A stretch of DNA of 64,000 nucleotides from contig CAYHCF010000008.1 of the NCBI GenBank assembly GCA_964355075.1, positions 1 through 64,000 on the forward strand. The letters run 5' to 3'. The stretch comes from B1 sp964355075 (GTDB lineage Bacteria > Bacteroidota > Bacteroidia > UKL13-3). Shown one piece after another: positions 15,159 to 24,036 of the stretch. Numbering within the stretch: position 1 is the stretch's first letter; every line of letters begins with the position of its first letter. The notes below the pieces were generated by a model that worked only from the letters and a program-made list of their open reading frames with translations, made no database searches and was not told the DNA's origin. Made by a program: the position numbers and the translations under genes.

Positions 15159-15782
15159 ATGAATCCTGAACCAAACCCTGAATCTGCTTGTCTTCCGCTC
15201 ATGGAACACTTTTACACCATACAGGGTGAGGGTTACCACAGTGGAAGGGCCGCGTATTTTTTGAGATTGGGAGGCTGCGATGTAGGATGTGTTTGGTGCG
15301 ATGTAAAAGATAGCTGGGATGCATCCAAACACCCGCAGGTTTCCATATCAGAAATGAAAAGATGGATAGAGGAAACCAAAGCCGAAATGGTGGTGATAAC
15401 AGGAGGTGAACCGCTGATGCATAACCTGGATCAACTTACCAAAACAATACAGGAAGTGGGGATCGAAACCAATATCGAAACCTCAGGAGCCTATCCATTA
15501 AGTGGCAATTGGAACTGGATTTGTGTTTCGCCAAAAAAATTTAAATATCCTTTGCAGGAAGTCTTGGGTCAGGCCAACGAATTAAAAATTGTGGTGTTCA
15601 ACAAAAGCGATTTCGACTGGGCCGAAAAACAGGCATCATTGGTAAACCCGACCTGCAAATTATACCTGCAACCCGAATGGGATCAATCTGCAAAAATATT
15701 GCCTCAGATAATTGATTACGTTAAACAAAATCCCAGGTGGAAAATAAGTCTGCAAACACATAAGTTTTTGGATATCCCTTAA
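15159..15782 (+). CDS. queE: 7-carboxy-7-deazaguanine synthase
   Basis: 207 residues. A radical-SAM enzyme with the Cys-x3-Cys-x2-Cys cluster motif in GGCDVGCVWCDVK (residues about 39-51), preceded by FYTIQGEGYHSG, the QueE hallmark. VVITGGEPLMH follows, and the C-terminal YLQPEWDQ block binds substrate. It converts 6-carboxytetrahydropterin to CDG in queuosine/deazapurine synthesis. Other pathway genes are not adjacent. The spacer upstream holds two copies of a TATTCGGT word (about 15090-15118). Confidence 0.93.
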   Translation: MNPEPNPESACLPLMEHFYTIQGEGYHSGRAAYFLRLGGCDVGCVWCDVKDSWDASKHPQVSISEMKRWIEETKAEMVVITGGEPLMHNLDQLTKTIQEVGIETNIETSGAYPLSGNWNWICVSPKKFKYPLQEVLGQANELKIVVFNKSDFDWAEKQASLVNPTCKLYLQPEWDQSAKILPQIIDYVKQNPRWKISLQTHKFLDIP

Positions 15783-15817
15783 GCAGAACATAGAAGCGAG
15801 AAAAAACATTTCTCATC

Positions 15818-17077
15818 TCATTTGTCATCCTGAGCTTGTCGAAGGGTCTCATTTCTAGCTTCACCACTAACTTCCAAACCAATCTCATGCCCCATCTTAT
15901 CCCGTTTGGTATCTAAATATTTCTTGTTATGCGGATTGGGTTTTACAGCTAAGGCCACATTTTCAACGATTTCCAAACCGTAACCGATTAAACCTGCCCG
16001 TTTGGTTGGATTATTGGTCATTAAACGCATTTTTTGAACGCCCATCTCCCTCAAAATTTGTGCGCCAACACCATAATCGCGTTCATCCATTTTAAATCCT
16101 AACCGGATATTGGCATCAACCGTATCTAATCCTTGTTCCTGCAATTTATAGGCCTTCAGTTTATTAGTTAAACCAATGCCCCTCCCCTCCTGGTTGATAT
16201 AAAGAATCATTCCTTTGCCTTCCTTCTCTATCATTTCCATTGCCTTATGCAACTGGTCACCACAATCGCAGCGCATGGAGTGAAAAATATCCCCCGTAAT
16301 GCAAGAGGAATGCACCCGTACCAGAACAGGTTCATCTTCTGTCCAGCTGCCTTTTTGCAAAACTAAGTGCTCTTCTCCGGTATCAATTTGTTTGAAAGCG
16401 GTTAATATGAAATCTCCATATTTTGTTGGCATATCAACCGAAATAATTCGCTGAATTAAAGTTTCGTTATTTAAGCGGTAAGCAATCAAATCTTTGATGG
16501 TTACCAATTTCATTTCAAACTTTTCAGCGATCTTAATTAAATCAGGAACCCTTGCCATGGTTCCGTCCTCATTCAAAATCTCTACAATACAACCTGCCGG
16601 TTCAAAACCTGCTAATCGGGCAAAATCGATGGCTGCTTCGGTATGGCCTGCTCTTCTTAATACGCCTTCCGCACGCGCTTTCAGGGGGAAGATATGGCCG
16701 GGTTTTCCTAAATCTTCCGGCTTGGTTTTTGGATCAATCAATGCCTGAACCGTTTTGGCTCTGTCTTGTGCTGAAATACCTGTTGTGCATCCTTTACCTA
16801 ATAAATCAACGGATACGGTAAAAGGCGTTTCGTGTGAAGTCGTATTATCAACAACCATCATATCGAGCTTTAACTCATGGCATCGTGTATCAATTAAGGG
16901 CGCACAGATAAGGCCTCTGCCTTCTTTTGCCATAAAATTAATAACCTTTGGGGTAACACTTCTGGCTGCAATCAGGAAATCCCCTTCATTCTCACGGTCC
17001 TCATCATCCACCACAATGATCATTTTCCCATTTCGGATATCTTCTATCGCTTCCTCTATCGTGTTGAACCTAAACAT
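15818..17077 (-). CDS. ribBA: Bifunctional DHBP synthase/GTP cyclohydrolase II
   Basis: 419 residues. The N-terminal RibB half (about 1-205) has DDEDRENEGD and the GHTEAAIDF region. The C-terminal RibA half (about 210-400) has zinc-binding Cys residues in SSCITGDIFHSMRCDCGDQ and the GRGIGL motif. Together they supply both precursors of riboflavin. The last 11 residues (NETLRQAQDDK) are encoded by a dispersed repeat that covers the 3' end of the gene, so the native tail probably ended earlier. The start at MFRFNTIEEAIEDIRNGKM fits the family. Confidence 0.95.
   Translation of the reverse strand: MFRFNTIEEAIEDIRNGKMIIVVDDEDRENEGDFLIAARSVTPKVINFMAKEGRGLICAPLIDTRCHELKLDMMVVDNTTSHETPFTVSVDLLGKGCTTGISAQDRAKTVQALIDPKTKPEDLGKPGHIFPLKARAEGVLRRAGHTEAAIDFARLAGFEPAGCIVEILNEDGTMARVPDLIKIAEKFEMKLVTIKDLIAYRLNNETLIQRIISVDMPTKYGDFILTAFKQIDTGEEHLVLQKGSWTEDEPVLVRVHSSCITGDIFHSMRCDCGDQLHKAMEMIEKEGKGMILYINQEGRGIGLTNKLKAYKLQEQGLDTVDANIRLGFKMDERDYGVGAQILREMGVQKMRLMTNNPTKRAGLIGYGLEIVENVALAVKPNPHNKKYLDTKRDKMGHEIGLEVSGEARNETLRQAQDDK
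15821..15855. repeat. REP-type dispersed sequence inside the ribBA 3' end
   Basis: Contains GTCATCCTGAGCTTGTCGAA, a repeat word known from many bacterial genomes. It provides the last codons of ribBA, and the stop codon lies right beside it. Confidence 0.75.
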
Positions 17078-17182
17078 ATTTTAACTGAATAATCTGCGAA
17101 TATCGCGCTCTTTGGCGAATCAGCCAATTTAATTTGAAAACCTTCCAATTGTTTTCTGGTTTGTTTACAGCAAAAGAAAGAG

Positions 17183-17373
17183 GCCACTAAGGCGGGAAGG
17201 CGCAAAGGGTAAGTATATATTTCTTCGCGTCTTGGCGTCTTCGTGGCTATTTTTTTAGGCTACGAAGCAACAAAGAAACTAAGGTTAACAAAATAATGGA
17301 TACCTGAATTTATCATTTTGTTCCTTTGTTGCTTTGTAGCAAAAAAAACTTTGCGCCTTTGAGCCTTAGTGGC
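17183..17373. repeat. Nested inverted-repeat element
   Basis: The outer arms 17183-17207 and 17349-17373 are near-perfect inverse complements beginning GCCACTAAGGC. The inner arms 17259-17279 and 17321-17340 (GCTACGAAGCAACAAAG-type) pair as well. A further diverged copy of the outer arm lies inverted at 17223-17247. The 355-bp gap between ribBA and the ABC-F gene holds this element and no gene. It could form a long hairpin or cruciform. Confidence 0.8.
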
Positions 17374-17432
17374 AAAAAAAAGACCACTCATTGGATAGAG
17401 ATACATTAACAGAATAAACCTAAAATTGCGGA

Positions 17433-19340
17433 ATGAATTATTTGCGCGGCGAAAATTTAGCCAAAAGATTTGGGGAAAGAATACTGTTCCAAGACATCTC
17501 CTTTACCCTCGTGAAAGGCGAAAGAGTTGCGCTGATTGCAAAAAACGGAACGGGAAAATCTTCTTTATTAAATATTTTAACACAAAATGACGAGCCGGAT
17601 GCGGGTTCCGTTACGATCGATAAAAATATTAAATGGGCTTATTTAGAGCAGGAACCCACCTTTGAAGATACAGAAACAATATGGCAAGCAGTATTTAATT
17701 CGGATAATGAATTGTTAAATGTTGTTGCGGCCTATGAACTGATTCTTGAAGAAATTGAAGAGGATCCGGATGACCTGAAACTACAGAAACGATTGCAGGA
17801 GTATATGGAACAAATGGATTCCCTATCGGCATGGGACATTGAAGTTCGGGTGCATACCATATTAACCCAGTTAAATCTGCATCACCATTTGCATCAAGCC
17901 ACCCATTCCTTAAGTGGAGGAGAAAAAAAACGACTTGCCTTAGCCCGGGTTTTGATCCAAAGTCCGGATATGCTCATTATGGATGAACCCACCAATCATC
18001 TGGATATAAAAATGATTGAATGGCTGGAGGCTTATTTGAAATCACAGGATATTACGCTCTTAGTGGTAACACATGATCGCTATTTTTTGGATAATATTTG
18101 TACTGAAATTATTGAACTCGACTTAGGTCAGTTATATGTGTACAGGGGAAATTACGCTTATTTTTTAGAGAAAAAAGAAATGCGTGAAACCTACCAGGCC
18201 AAAGAAGCGGATCAGGCCAGAAAGCTTGCCCGTAAAGAGCTTGAATGGATGCGCAGGCAGCCAAAAGCACGCACCACAAAATCAAAAAGCCGGATCGATG
18301 CCTATTATGAAATAAAAGAAAAGGCCGCATTTAGAAAAGACGATTCTTTGGTTGAGATAAACATGCAGATGCAACGTATGGGTTCAAAAATTATTGAAGT
18401 ACATAACCTCTGCAAGCATTTTGGCAACAATAAAATTGTAAATGATTTTACCTATATGTTTAAACGGGGTGAACGTATTGGGGTGGTGGGTAAAAACGGA
18501 GTCGGAAAAAGCACTTTTTTAAACCTGCTGCTCGGCATTGAAAAACAGGATTCGGGAAAAATAATTAAAGGAGATACGGTTAAGTTTGGCTATTACGGCC
18601 AGCAAGGTTTACACATAAAAGAAGATAAAAGAGTCATTGAGGTCATTACAGATATTGCAGAATATTTTGAAGTGGGGAAAGGCCAGAAGCTTACTGCTGC
18701 CGGCATGCTAAAGCTGTTTTTATTTGATCCTAAAAAACAACATAATCAGGTAAGTTCATTAAGCGGTGGCGAAAAAAGAAGGCTTTATCTGCTTACAGTA
18801 CTGATGAAAAAGCCAAATTTTCTGGTGATGGATGAACCCACAAACGATCTGGATATCGAAACCCTGAATGTTTTGGAAGAGTTCCTTGAAAACTTTGAAG
18901 GCTGTTTATTGGTTGTTACCCACGACCGGTATTTTATGGATACACTCGTGGATAAACTATTTGTATTTGAAGGGGAAGGAAAAATTAAAGACTTCAATGG
19001 GAATTATCAGGATTATATCAATTATCTGGAAGATACCAGGCAGGAAGCCAATGCCCAAAAACAAGGTATTTCAAGAGCAAAAAAGGAAACTTTTAAACGG
19101 GTTGAACCCACCTCTGTAAAAGCCGAGAAAAGAAAATTAAGTTTCAAGGAGCAAAGAGAATTTGAGCAATTAAGTATTGAAATGGATGCGCTTCAAAAAA
19201 CAAAAACTGAACTTGAACAAAAACTTTCATCCGGAAGTAATAACCACGAGGAGTTGACAGCCTGGAGCAGGGAAATTGAAATCATCAACAAACTTATTGA
19301 TGAAAAAGAACTGCGTTGGTTTGAATTGAGTGAATTGTAA
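17433..19340 (+). CDS. ABC-F family ATPase (Uup-like)
   Basis: 635 residues with two ABC ATPase domains and no transmembrane part. Domain 1 has Walker A AKNGTGKSS, signature LSGGEKKRLAL and Walker B LIMDEPTNHLD. Domain 2 has GKNGVGKST, LSGGEKRRLYL and LVMDEPTNDLD. The interdomain linker is highly charged (Arg/Lys-rich, about 240-300), as in ribosome-binding ABC-F proteins. The C-terminal coiled coil (about 570-635) fits the Uup subgroup, which binds ribosomes or branched DNA. A cytoplasmic protein. An RluA-type gene follows after 44 bp. Confidence 0.92.
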   Translation: MNYLRGENLAKRFGERILFQDISFTLVKGERVALIAKNGTGKSSLLNILTQNDEPDAGSVTIDKNIKWAYLEQEPTFEDTETIWQAVFNSDNELLNVVAAYELILEEIEEDPDDLKLQKRLQEYMEQMDSLSAWDIEVRVHTILTQLNLHHHLHQATHSLSGGEKKRLALARVLIQSPDMLIMDEPTNHLDIKMIEWLEAYLKSQDITLLVVTHDRYFLDNICTEIIELDLGQLYVYRGNYAYFLEKKEMRETYQAKEADQARKLARKELEWMRRQPKARTTKSKSRIDAYYEIKEKAAFRKDDSLVEINMQMQRMGSKIIEVHNLCKHFGNNKIVNDFTYMFKRGERIGVVGKNGVGKSTFLNLLLGIEKQDSGKIIKGDTVKFGYYGQQGLHIKEDKRVIEVITDIAEYFEVGKGQKLTAAGMLKLFLFDPKKQHNQVSSLSGGEKRRLYLLTVLMKKPNFLVMDEPTNDLDIETLNVLEEFLENFEGCLLVVTHDRYFMDTLVDKLFVFEGEGKIKDFNGNYQDYINYLEDTRQEANAQKQGISRAKKETFKRVEPTSVKAEKRKLSFKEQREFEQLSIEMDALQKTKTELEQKLSSGSNNHEELTAWSREIEIINKLIDEKELRWFELSEL

Positions 19341-19371
19341 TTAATAATAAAGCCTTCCCAAATTTTAACAT

Positions 19372-19379
19372 TAAGTTTG
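19372..19379 (+). promoter_or_regulatory. -7 promoter box TAAGTTTG close to ATG
   Basis: A TAnnTTTG match ending 5 nt before the start codon at 19385, predicting a leaderless or nearly leaderless mRNA for the pseudouridine synthase. Confidence 0.45.
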
Positions 19380-19384
19380 CAGCT

Positions 19385-20110
19385 ATGGAAAGAGTGAAAG
19401 TGGTGCCTTTTAAAAGTATGATAATTGAAGAAGATGATCATTTTATTTTCATCAATAAACCTGCGCATTATTCCTCTTTAGACGACCGGCATAGTGATGT
19501 TTACTCCATTATTCGTCAGGCAAAGAAATACAATGAAAACCTGCAACTTTGCCATCGCTTAGACAAAGAAACCAGCGGCATTTTAGTAATAGCAAAAAAC
19601 GAAGAAGTTTACCGCGAGATGTCAATTTGTTTTGAAAAGCGATTGGTTGAAAAGGTTTATCATGCCATTGTAAGCGGCGTGCTGAATGTTACGGATCAAA
19701 AGATAATGCTGCCTTTGGGTCAAACCGCTAAAGGAATTGCCAAAATTGATATGCAGGAGGGTAAGCCTTCAACAACAATCGTTAGTACACTAAAAAACTT
19801 CAGGCATTATTCCTTAATGGCCTGTAAGCCCATAACCGGGAGGCTTCATCAGATCAGGATTCACTTAGCTTCACAGAATTTCCCTGTGGTTTCCGATTTA
19901 ACTTATGGAGGAAAGATGCCCTTTCTATCTCATATCAAACCTAAATTCAAGGAAGGAAAATGGAGCATTGAAGAGCCTATGATGAAACGCGTAGCCTTGC
20001 ATGCCTATTCCATTCACTTCACTTTATTCGAAAAGCAATATCATGTGGAGGCACCCTATCCGAAAGATTTTGAGGTATTGTTGAAGTTACTGGAAAAGTA
20101 TGATGCGTAA
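19385..20110 (+). CDS. RluA-family RNA pseudouridine synthase
   Basis: 241 residues. The catalytic Asp lies in HRLDKETSGILVIAKN (about residues 57-72), the defining RluA motif. GRLHQIRIHLAS and FPVVSDLTYGG are the other family blocks. There is no N-terminal S4 RNA-binding domain, so it belongs to the short RluA type. The RNA target (rRNA or tRNA) cannot be assigned. It has its own putative promoter, but read-through from the ABC-F gene is possible. Confidence 0.9.
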   Translation: MERVKVVPFKSMIIEEDDHFIFINKPAHYSSLDDRHSDVYSIIRQAKKYNENLQLCHRLDKETSGILVIAKNEEVYREMSICFEKRLVEKVYHAIVSGVLNVTDQKIMLPLGQTAKGIAKIDMQEGKPSTTIVSTLKNFRHYSLMACKPITGRLHQIRIHLASQNFPVVSDLTYGGKMPFLSHIKPKFKEGKWSIEEPMMKRVALHAYSIHFTLFEKQYHVEAPYPKDFEVLLKLLEKYDA

Positions 20111-20186
20111 TGATGGTTTAAAGAATCAGTTGTTTTTATTAAATGAGCATCAAATTGAATTCGATGAGAAGTACATATTATAAACA

Positions 20187-20443
20187 TTCAACCCTTTCAG
20201 GGTTGATAAGGTTAAATGACATTCATAAACCCCGCCTCGTTTGAGGACGAGACGGGGCTATTATTGTTCAATCCATCCAGGATTGGAAAAAATAATTCTG
20301 TATTAATTGTGCACGATTACCAACAAGGTTTAATGGTTTTACAATTTGCAGCGAAGCCCGAAAGGCTTCAACAATAATAACCCCGTATGGAATGCGGGGT
20401 TACGGATGCACCACGATACCTTCGCAACCCTGAAGGGGTTGAA
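20187..20443. repeat. Cluster of REP-like hairpins with mirrored architecture
   Basis: The outer arms TTCAACCC...GGGTTG (20187-20205) and its inverted counterpart (20425-20443) are each themselves palindromic. Between them lie four more hairpins: 20230-20257 (CCCCG-type), 20269-20285 (CAATCC/GGATTG), 20353-20369 (GAAGCC/GGCTTC) and 20379-20401 (AACCCCG/CGGGGTT). The second half is arranged as the reverse of the first. This fills the 375-bp gap after the pseudouridine synthase; no gene was seen. Confidence 0.8.
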
Positions 20444-20485
20444 TAAAATCAATTGGGGTGAATGATTCCAAAAACAGGAGTTCTT

Positions 20486-22969
20486 TTAATTTGCCTTCAC
20501 CGGTTCAGGAATGGTCAAATCATACGGATGATCAACTTGTTCCTTTAACAGTGCAATATCCAGCACTTGCATCATTTCTTTTACATAATGAAATGTTAAG
20601 TCGTTTATATAATCTCCTTTAATTTCTGCTACGTCTTTTTTGTTGGTATCACATAGAATAATATCCGTAATTCCTGCACGTTTGGCTGCCAGAATTTTTT
20701 CTTTAACCCCGCCAATCGGCAATACTTTTCCTCTCAAAGTGATTTCACCTGTCATGGCTAAATTGGGTTTAACTTTTCTTTGTGTAAATACCGAAGCCAG
20801 AGAGGTGAGCATAGTGATTCCGGCACTTGGACCGTCTTTTGGAACAGCACCGGCAGGAACATGGATATGCAAATCAAAATTATCAAAAACTTTGGGGTCA
20901 ATACTTAAAACCGCACAATTGGCTTTTAAATAACTTAATGCGGTTATGGCAGATTCTTTCATCACTTCGCCCAGATGACCTGTTAAAGTAAGCTTGCCTT
21001 TACCCTGTGTCAGGATACTTTCTACAAATAAAATTTCACCCCCAACGCTTGTCCAGGCTAAGCCTGTAACCACTCCTGCAACTCCATTACCCTGATAAAT
21101 CTCTTTTTCGCCACGGTCAACTCCCAAAATCTGAATAATACTTTCCAAATCAATTTTTTTGGTAAACTTATTATTCATCACCTTTTCTTTTGCAACATGC
21201 CTGGATACGGATGCAATTTGTTTTTCCAGACCTCTCACCCCACTTTCACGGGTATAGCCATCAATTATTTTTGCGATAATCTCATCGGATAATTCAAAGT
21301 CTTTTGGAAGCAAACCATGATTGACTTTTTGTTTCGGAACAAGGTATTTCTTTGCAATTTGAATTTTCTCTTCCAGCGTATAACCATTTATTTCAATGAT
21401 TTCCATTCTATCAATCAGAGCGGGCTGAATGGTATCCAATGAATTAGCAGTAGCAATAAACATAACATTGGAAAGATCGTATTCAATCTCCACATAATTA
21501 TCGTAAAAGGTACTGTTTTGTTCGGGATCTAATACTTCCAGCAAGGCACTTGACGGATCTCCTCTGAAACTGTTTCCCAATTTATCCACCTCATCCAATA
21601 CAAAAACAGGGTTATTGATTTTTATTTTCTTGAGGCTTTGAATGATTCTGCCGGGCATAGCGCCAATATAAGTTCTTCTGTGACCACGTATTTCACTTTC
21701 ATCGCTCAAACCACCCAAAGAAACACGCGCATATTTTCTACCCAATGCCTTTGCAACCGATTTTCCTAAAGAGGTTTTACCCACACCGGGAGGGCCGTAC
21801 AGACAGAGAATCGGACTTTTCATATCTTTTTTCAACTTCAGTACGGCCAGGTATTCAAGAATTCTTTGCTTCACTTTTTCCAATCCGAAATGATCTTCAT
21901 TCAGAACTTTTTCGGCTCTTCTTAAATCAAAATTATCTTTGCTGTTATCGTTCCATGGTAAATCGAGCAATAATTGCAGATAATTGAGTTGAATACCATA
22001 ATCGGGCGCCATGGGATTGGTTCTGCGTAAACGCTCCAGTTCTTTTTTAAAAGCTTCTTCAACCTTTAAGTTCCATTTCTTCTTTTTAGCAAGTTGCGAT
22101 AATCCTTCCACATCCCGTTCAGGTGAATCACCACCCAACTCTTCCTGAATTGCTTTGATTTGCTGTTGTAAAAAGAAATCCCGTTGTTGTTTATCCAAAT
22201 CACCGCGAACCTTACTTTCTATCTGTGCCTTTAGCTCGGTAAACTGGTAATCCTTTTTTAATGCTTCTAATACAATTTGTGCCCTTTGCTTATAATTAAC
22301 TTCCTCCAAAATGGATTGTTTAACGGATAATTCGGCATTCAAATTTGAAGCAACAAAATTAACCAGAAAGGTAGGGCTTTTAATTTTCCTGATTGCAGAA
22401 GCTGCCTCGCTGGGCATATGTGGCGACATGCTGATTATTTTTTGCGCAACATCTTTTATTGATTCTGCCAGTGCTCTTACTTCTTCATCCTCAGCTATTT
22501 CGCCATCAGAAACTGACTTAATTGAGCATTTAATATAGGGTTCGGCTTGCTGAACCGCAACCAATTCAAACCTGCGTTTTCCCTGAATTACCGCCATGGT
22601 ACTACCATCCGGCATTTTTATCATACGCAAAATAACAGCAACTGTTCCTATTTTATACAAATCATCAAAACCGGGTTCTTCCGTTTCTGATGAAAGCTGA
22701 GCAACCACACCAACCAATTTTTCGCTCGTTTTATTTGCCTCTTTTAATAATTGAATGGATTTATCTCTTGCAACGGTAATTGGAATTACCACACCTGGAA
22801 ATAAAACAGTATTGCGAAGCGGCAAAATTGGCAGATATGCAGGCAAATCTTCCTTATTCATTACCTCCTCCTCTTCCTGGCTCAACAAGGAAATAAAGTC
22901 AGAACTCTCTCCATCATCACTAATTACATTACTCAATATCAGATTACCACGATCTTTTTTCATATCCAT
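20486..22969 (-). CDS. lon: ATP-dependent protease Lon
   Basis: 827 residues. The N-terminal LON substrate-binding domain (about 45-240, LPILPLRNTVLFPGVVIPI) is followed by an AAA+ ATPase with Walker A GPPGVGKTS and Walker B FVLDEVDKLG. The C-terminal serine protease domain has catalytic Ser in PKDGPSAGITM and Lys in GGVKEKILAAKRAG. It degrades misfolded and regulatory proteins in the cytoplasm, including antitoxins in other bacteria. Whether the two PIN-partner proteins in this window are Lon substrates is untested. It is transcribed alone on the minus strand. Confidence 0.97.
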   Translation of the reverse strand: MDMKKDRGNLILSNVISDDGESSDFISLLSQEEEEVMNKEDLPAYLPILPLRNTVLFPGVVIPITVARDKSIQLLKEANKTSEKLVGVVAQLSSETEEPGFDDLYKIGTVAVILRMIKMPDGSTMAVIQGKRRFELVAVQQAEPYIKCSIKSVSDGEIAEDEEVRALAESIKDVAQKIISMSPHMPSEAASAIRKIKSPTFLVNFVASNLNAELSVKQSILEEVNYKQRAQIVLEALKKDYQFTELKAQIESKVRGDLDKQQRDFFLQQQIKAIQEELGGDSPERDVEGLSQLAKKKKWNLKVEEAFKKELERLRRTNPMAPDYGIQLNYLQLLLDLPWNDNSKDNFDLRRAEKVLNEDHFGLEKVKQRILEYLAVLKLKKDMKSPILCLYGPPGVGKTSLGKSVAKALGRKYARVSLGGLSDESEIRGHRRTYIGAMPGRIIQSLKKIKINNPVFVLDEVDKLGNSFRGDPSSALLEVLDPEQNSTFYDNYVEIEYDLSNVMFIATANSLDTIQPALIDRMEIIEINGYTLEEKIQIAKKYLVPKQKVNHGLLPKDFELSDEIIAKIIDGYTRESGVRGLEKQIASVSRHVAKEKVMNNKFTKKIDLESIIQILGVDRGEKEIYQGNGVAGVVTGLAWTSVGGEILFVESILTQGKGKLTLTGHLGEVMKESAITALSYLKANCAVLSIDPKVFDNFDLHIHVPAGAVPKDGPSAGITMLTSLASVFTQRKVKPNLAMTGEITLRGKVLPIGGVKEKILAAKRAGITDIILCDTNKKDVAEIKGDYINDLTFHYVKEMMQVLDIALLKEQVDHPYDLTIPEPVKAN

Positions 22970-23063
22970 TTAATATAAAATTCTATTTTAGACCCTACAA
23001 TAAGACAATACCCGTGCCACGGATTAAACAAGAAACGGTATAATTTTATACATTCCGCTTAAG

Positions 23064-23254
23064 GTATTCAGTATTCGGTAGAAGAAAAGGTATTCGGTAT
23101 GGTTATTACCAATTACCTATAACCAATTACCGATTACCATACCGACATACCAATTACCAATTACCAATTACCGATTACCAATTACCAATTACCGATAACT
23201 GATTACCGATTACCATACCGACATACCAATTACCGATTACTAATTACCAATTAC
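23064..23254. repeat. Short-period repeat (AATTACC[GA]-like, 7-8 bp)
   Basis: About 20 imperfect copies of AATTACC/GATTACC, interrupted twice by ATACCGACATACC, preceded by TATTCGGT words. It fills the spacer between lon and the methyltransferase gene. The TTA inside the last repeat is the TAA stop codon of the minus-strand methyltransferase gene. Confidence 0.85.
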
Positions 23255-24036
23255 CTTTTCAGGTAAATGGCAGAATTTTTCCCGCTTTCAGTAACCTTTA
23301 GGTTACTCATAAACCTGTCCATCAGAATGGAGGCAGCTACAGCTGCATTTAAACTTTCGGCTAAACCCATTTTAGGAATGCCAACCGTTTGGGTAACCAT
23401 TTTATATAAGTAATCACTGATACCGGAACCTTCATTTCCAATGATCAACAGACAATCTTTTGGAAACGAATATTGATGAACCGACACTCCATCCATACTT
23501 GCCGCTAAAACAGGCAGATTAATCTGAGGGATCCATTTTGACAAATCACCATAAAACAGATGAACCCTGCTGATAGAACCCATTGTTGCCTGAATCACTT
23601 TTGGATTATAACAATCCGCTGTATCTCCTGAACACAGAATATTTTTCACCCCATACCAATCTGCTACCCGGATGATAGTACCCAGGTTTCCCGGATCCTG
23701 AATATTATCCAAAACAAGCGTTAATTGCTTCAATACAGTCAATTTTAGAACCGGTTCAGGTATTTTACAAAGAGCAAAAACCTCACGGGTACTTTGTAAA
23801 TTACTGATCTGATCTAATTCTTTTTGTGAAACCAGGCTTATTTTGATATTTTTACCCAAAAGTTTACCATTTGTTTTGAACCAATTTTCTGTAGCTAAAA
23901 CTCTTTCAACTTTTATTTTTGATTGTAGAAGTTCAAAAACCAATTTGTTTCCTTCGGCAACAAATAGCTTATTTGCATATCGTGAACTTTTATCCTTTAA
24001 TGATTTGAGAAAATAAATGTCGGCTTTGGTTAACAT
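23251..24036 (-). CDS. SpoU/TrmH-family RNA 2'-O-ribose methyltransferase
   Basis: 261 residues. An N-terminal substrate-binding part (about 1-100, with KLFVAEGNKLVFELL) precedes a SPOUT knot domain with motif 1 VLDNIQDPGNLGTIIRVADW, motif 2 LLIIGNEGSGIS and motif 3 IPKMGLAESLNAAVAASIL. These are the SAM-binding and catalytic blocks of rRNA/tRNA ribose methylases. The exact nucleotide is not known. Its first 20 nt overlap, head to head, the start of the outer-membrane protein gene on the other strand. Confidence 0.92.
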   Translation of the reverse strand: MLTKADIYFLKSLKDKSSRYANKLFVAEGNKLVFELLQSKIKVERVLATENWFKTNGKLLGKNIKISLVSQKELDQISNLQSTREVFALCKIPEPVLKLTVLKQLTLVLDNIQDPGNLGTIIRVADWYGVKNILCSGDTADCYNPKVIQATMGSISRVHLFYGDLSKWIPQINLPVLAASMDGVSVHQYSFPKDCLLIIGNEGSGISDYLYKMVTQTVGIPKMGLAESLNAAVAASILMDRFMSNLKVTESGKNSAIYLKR

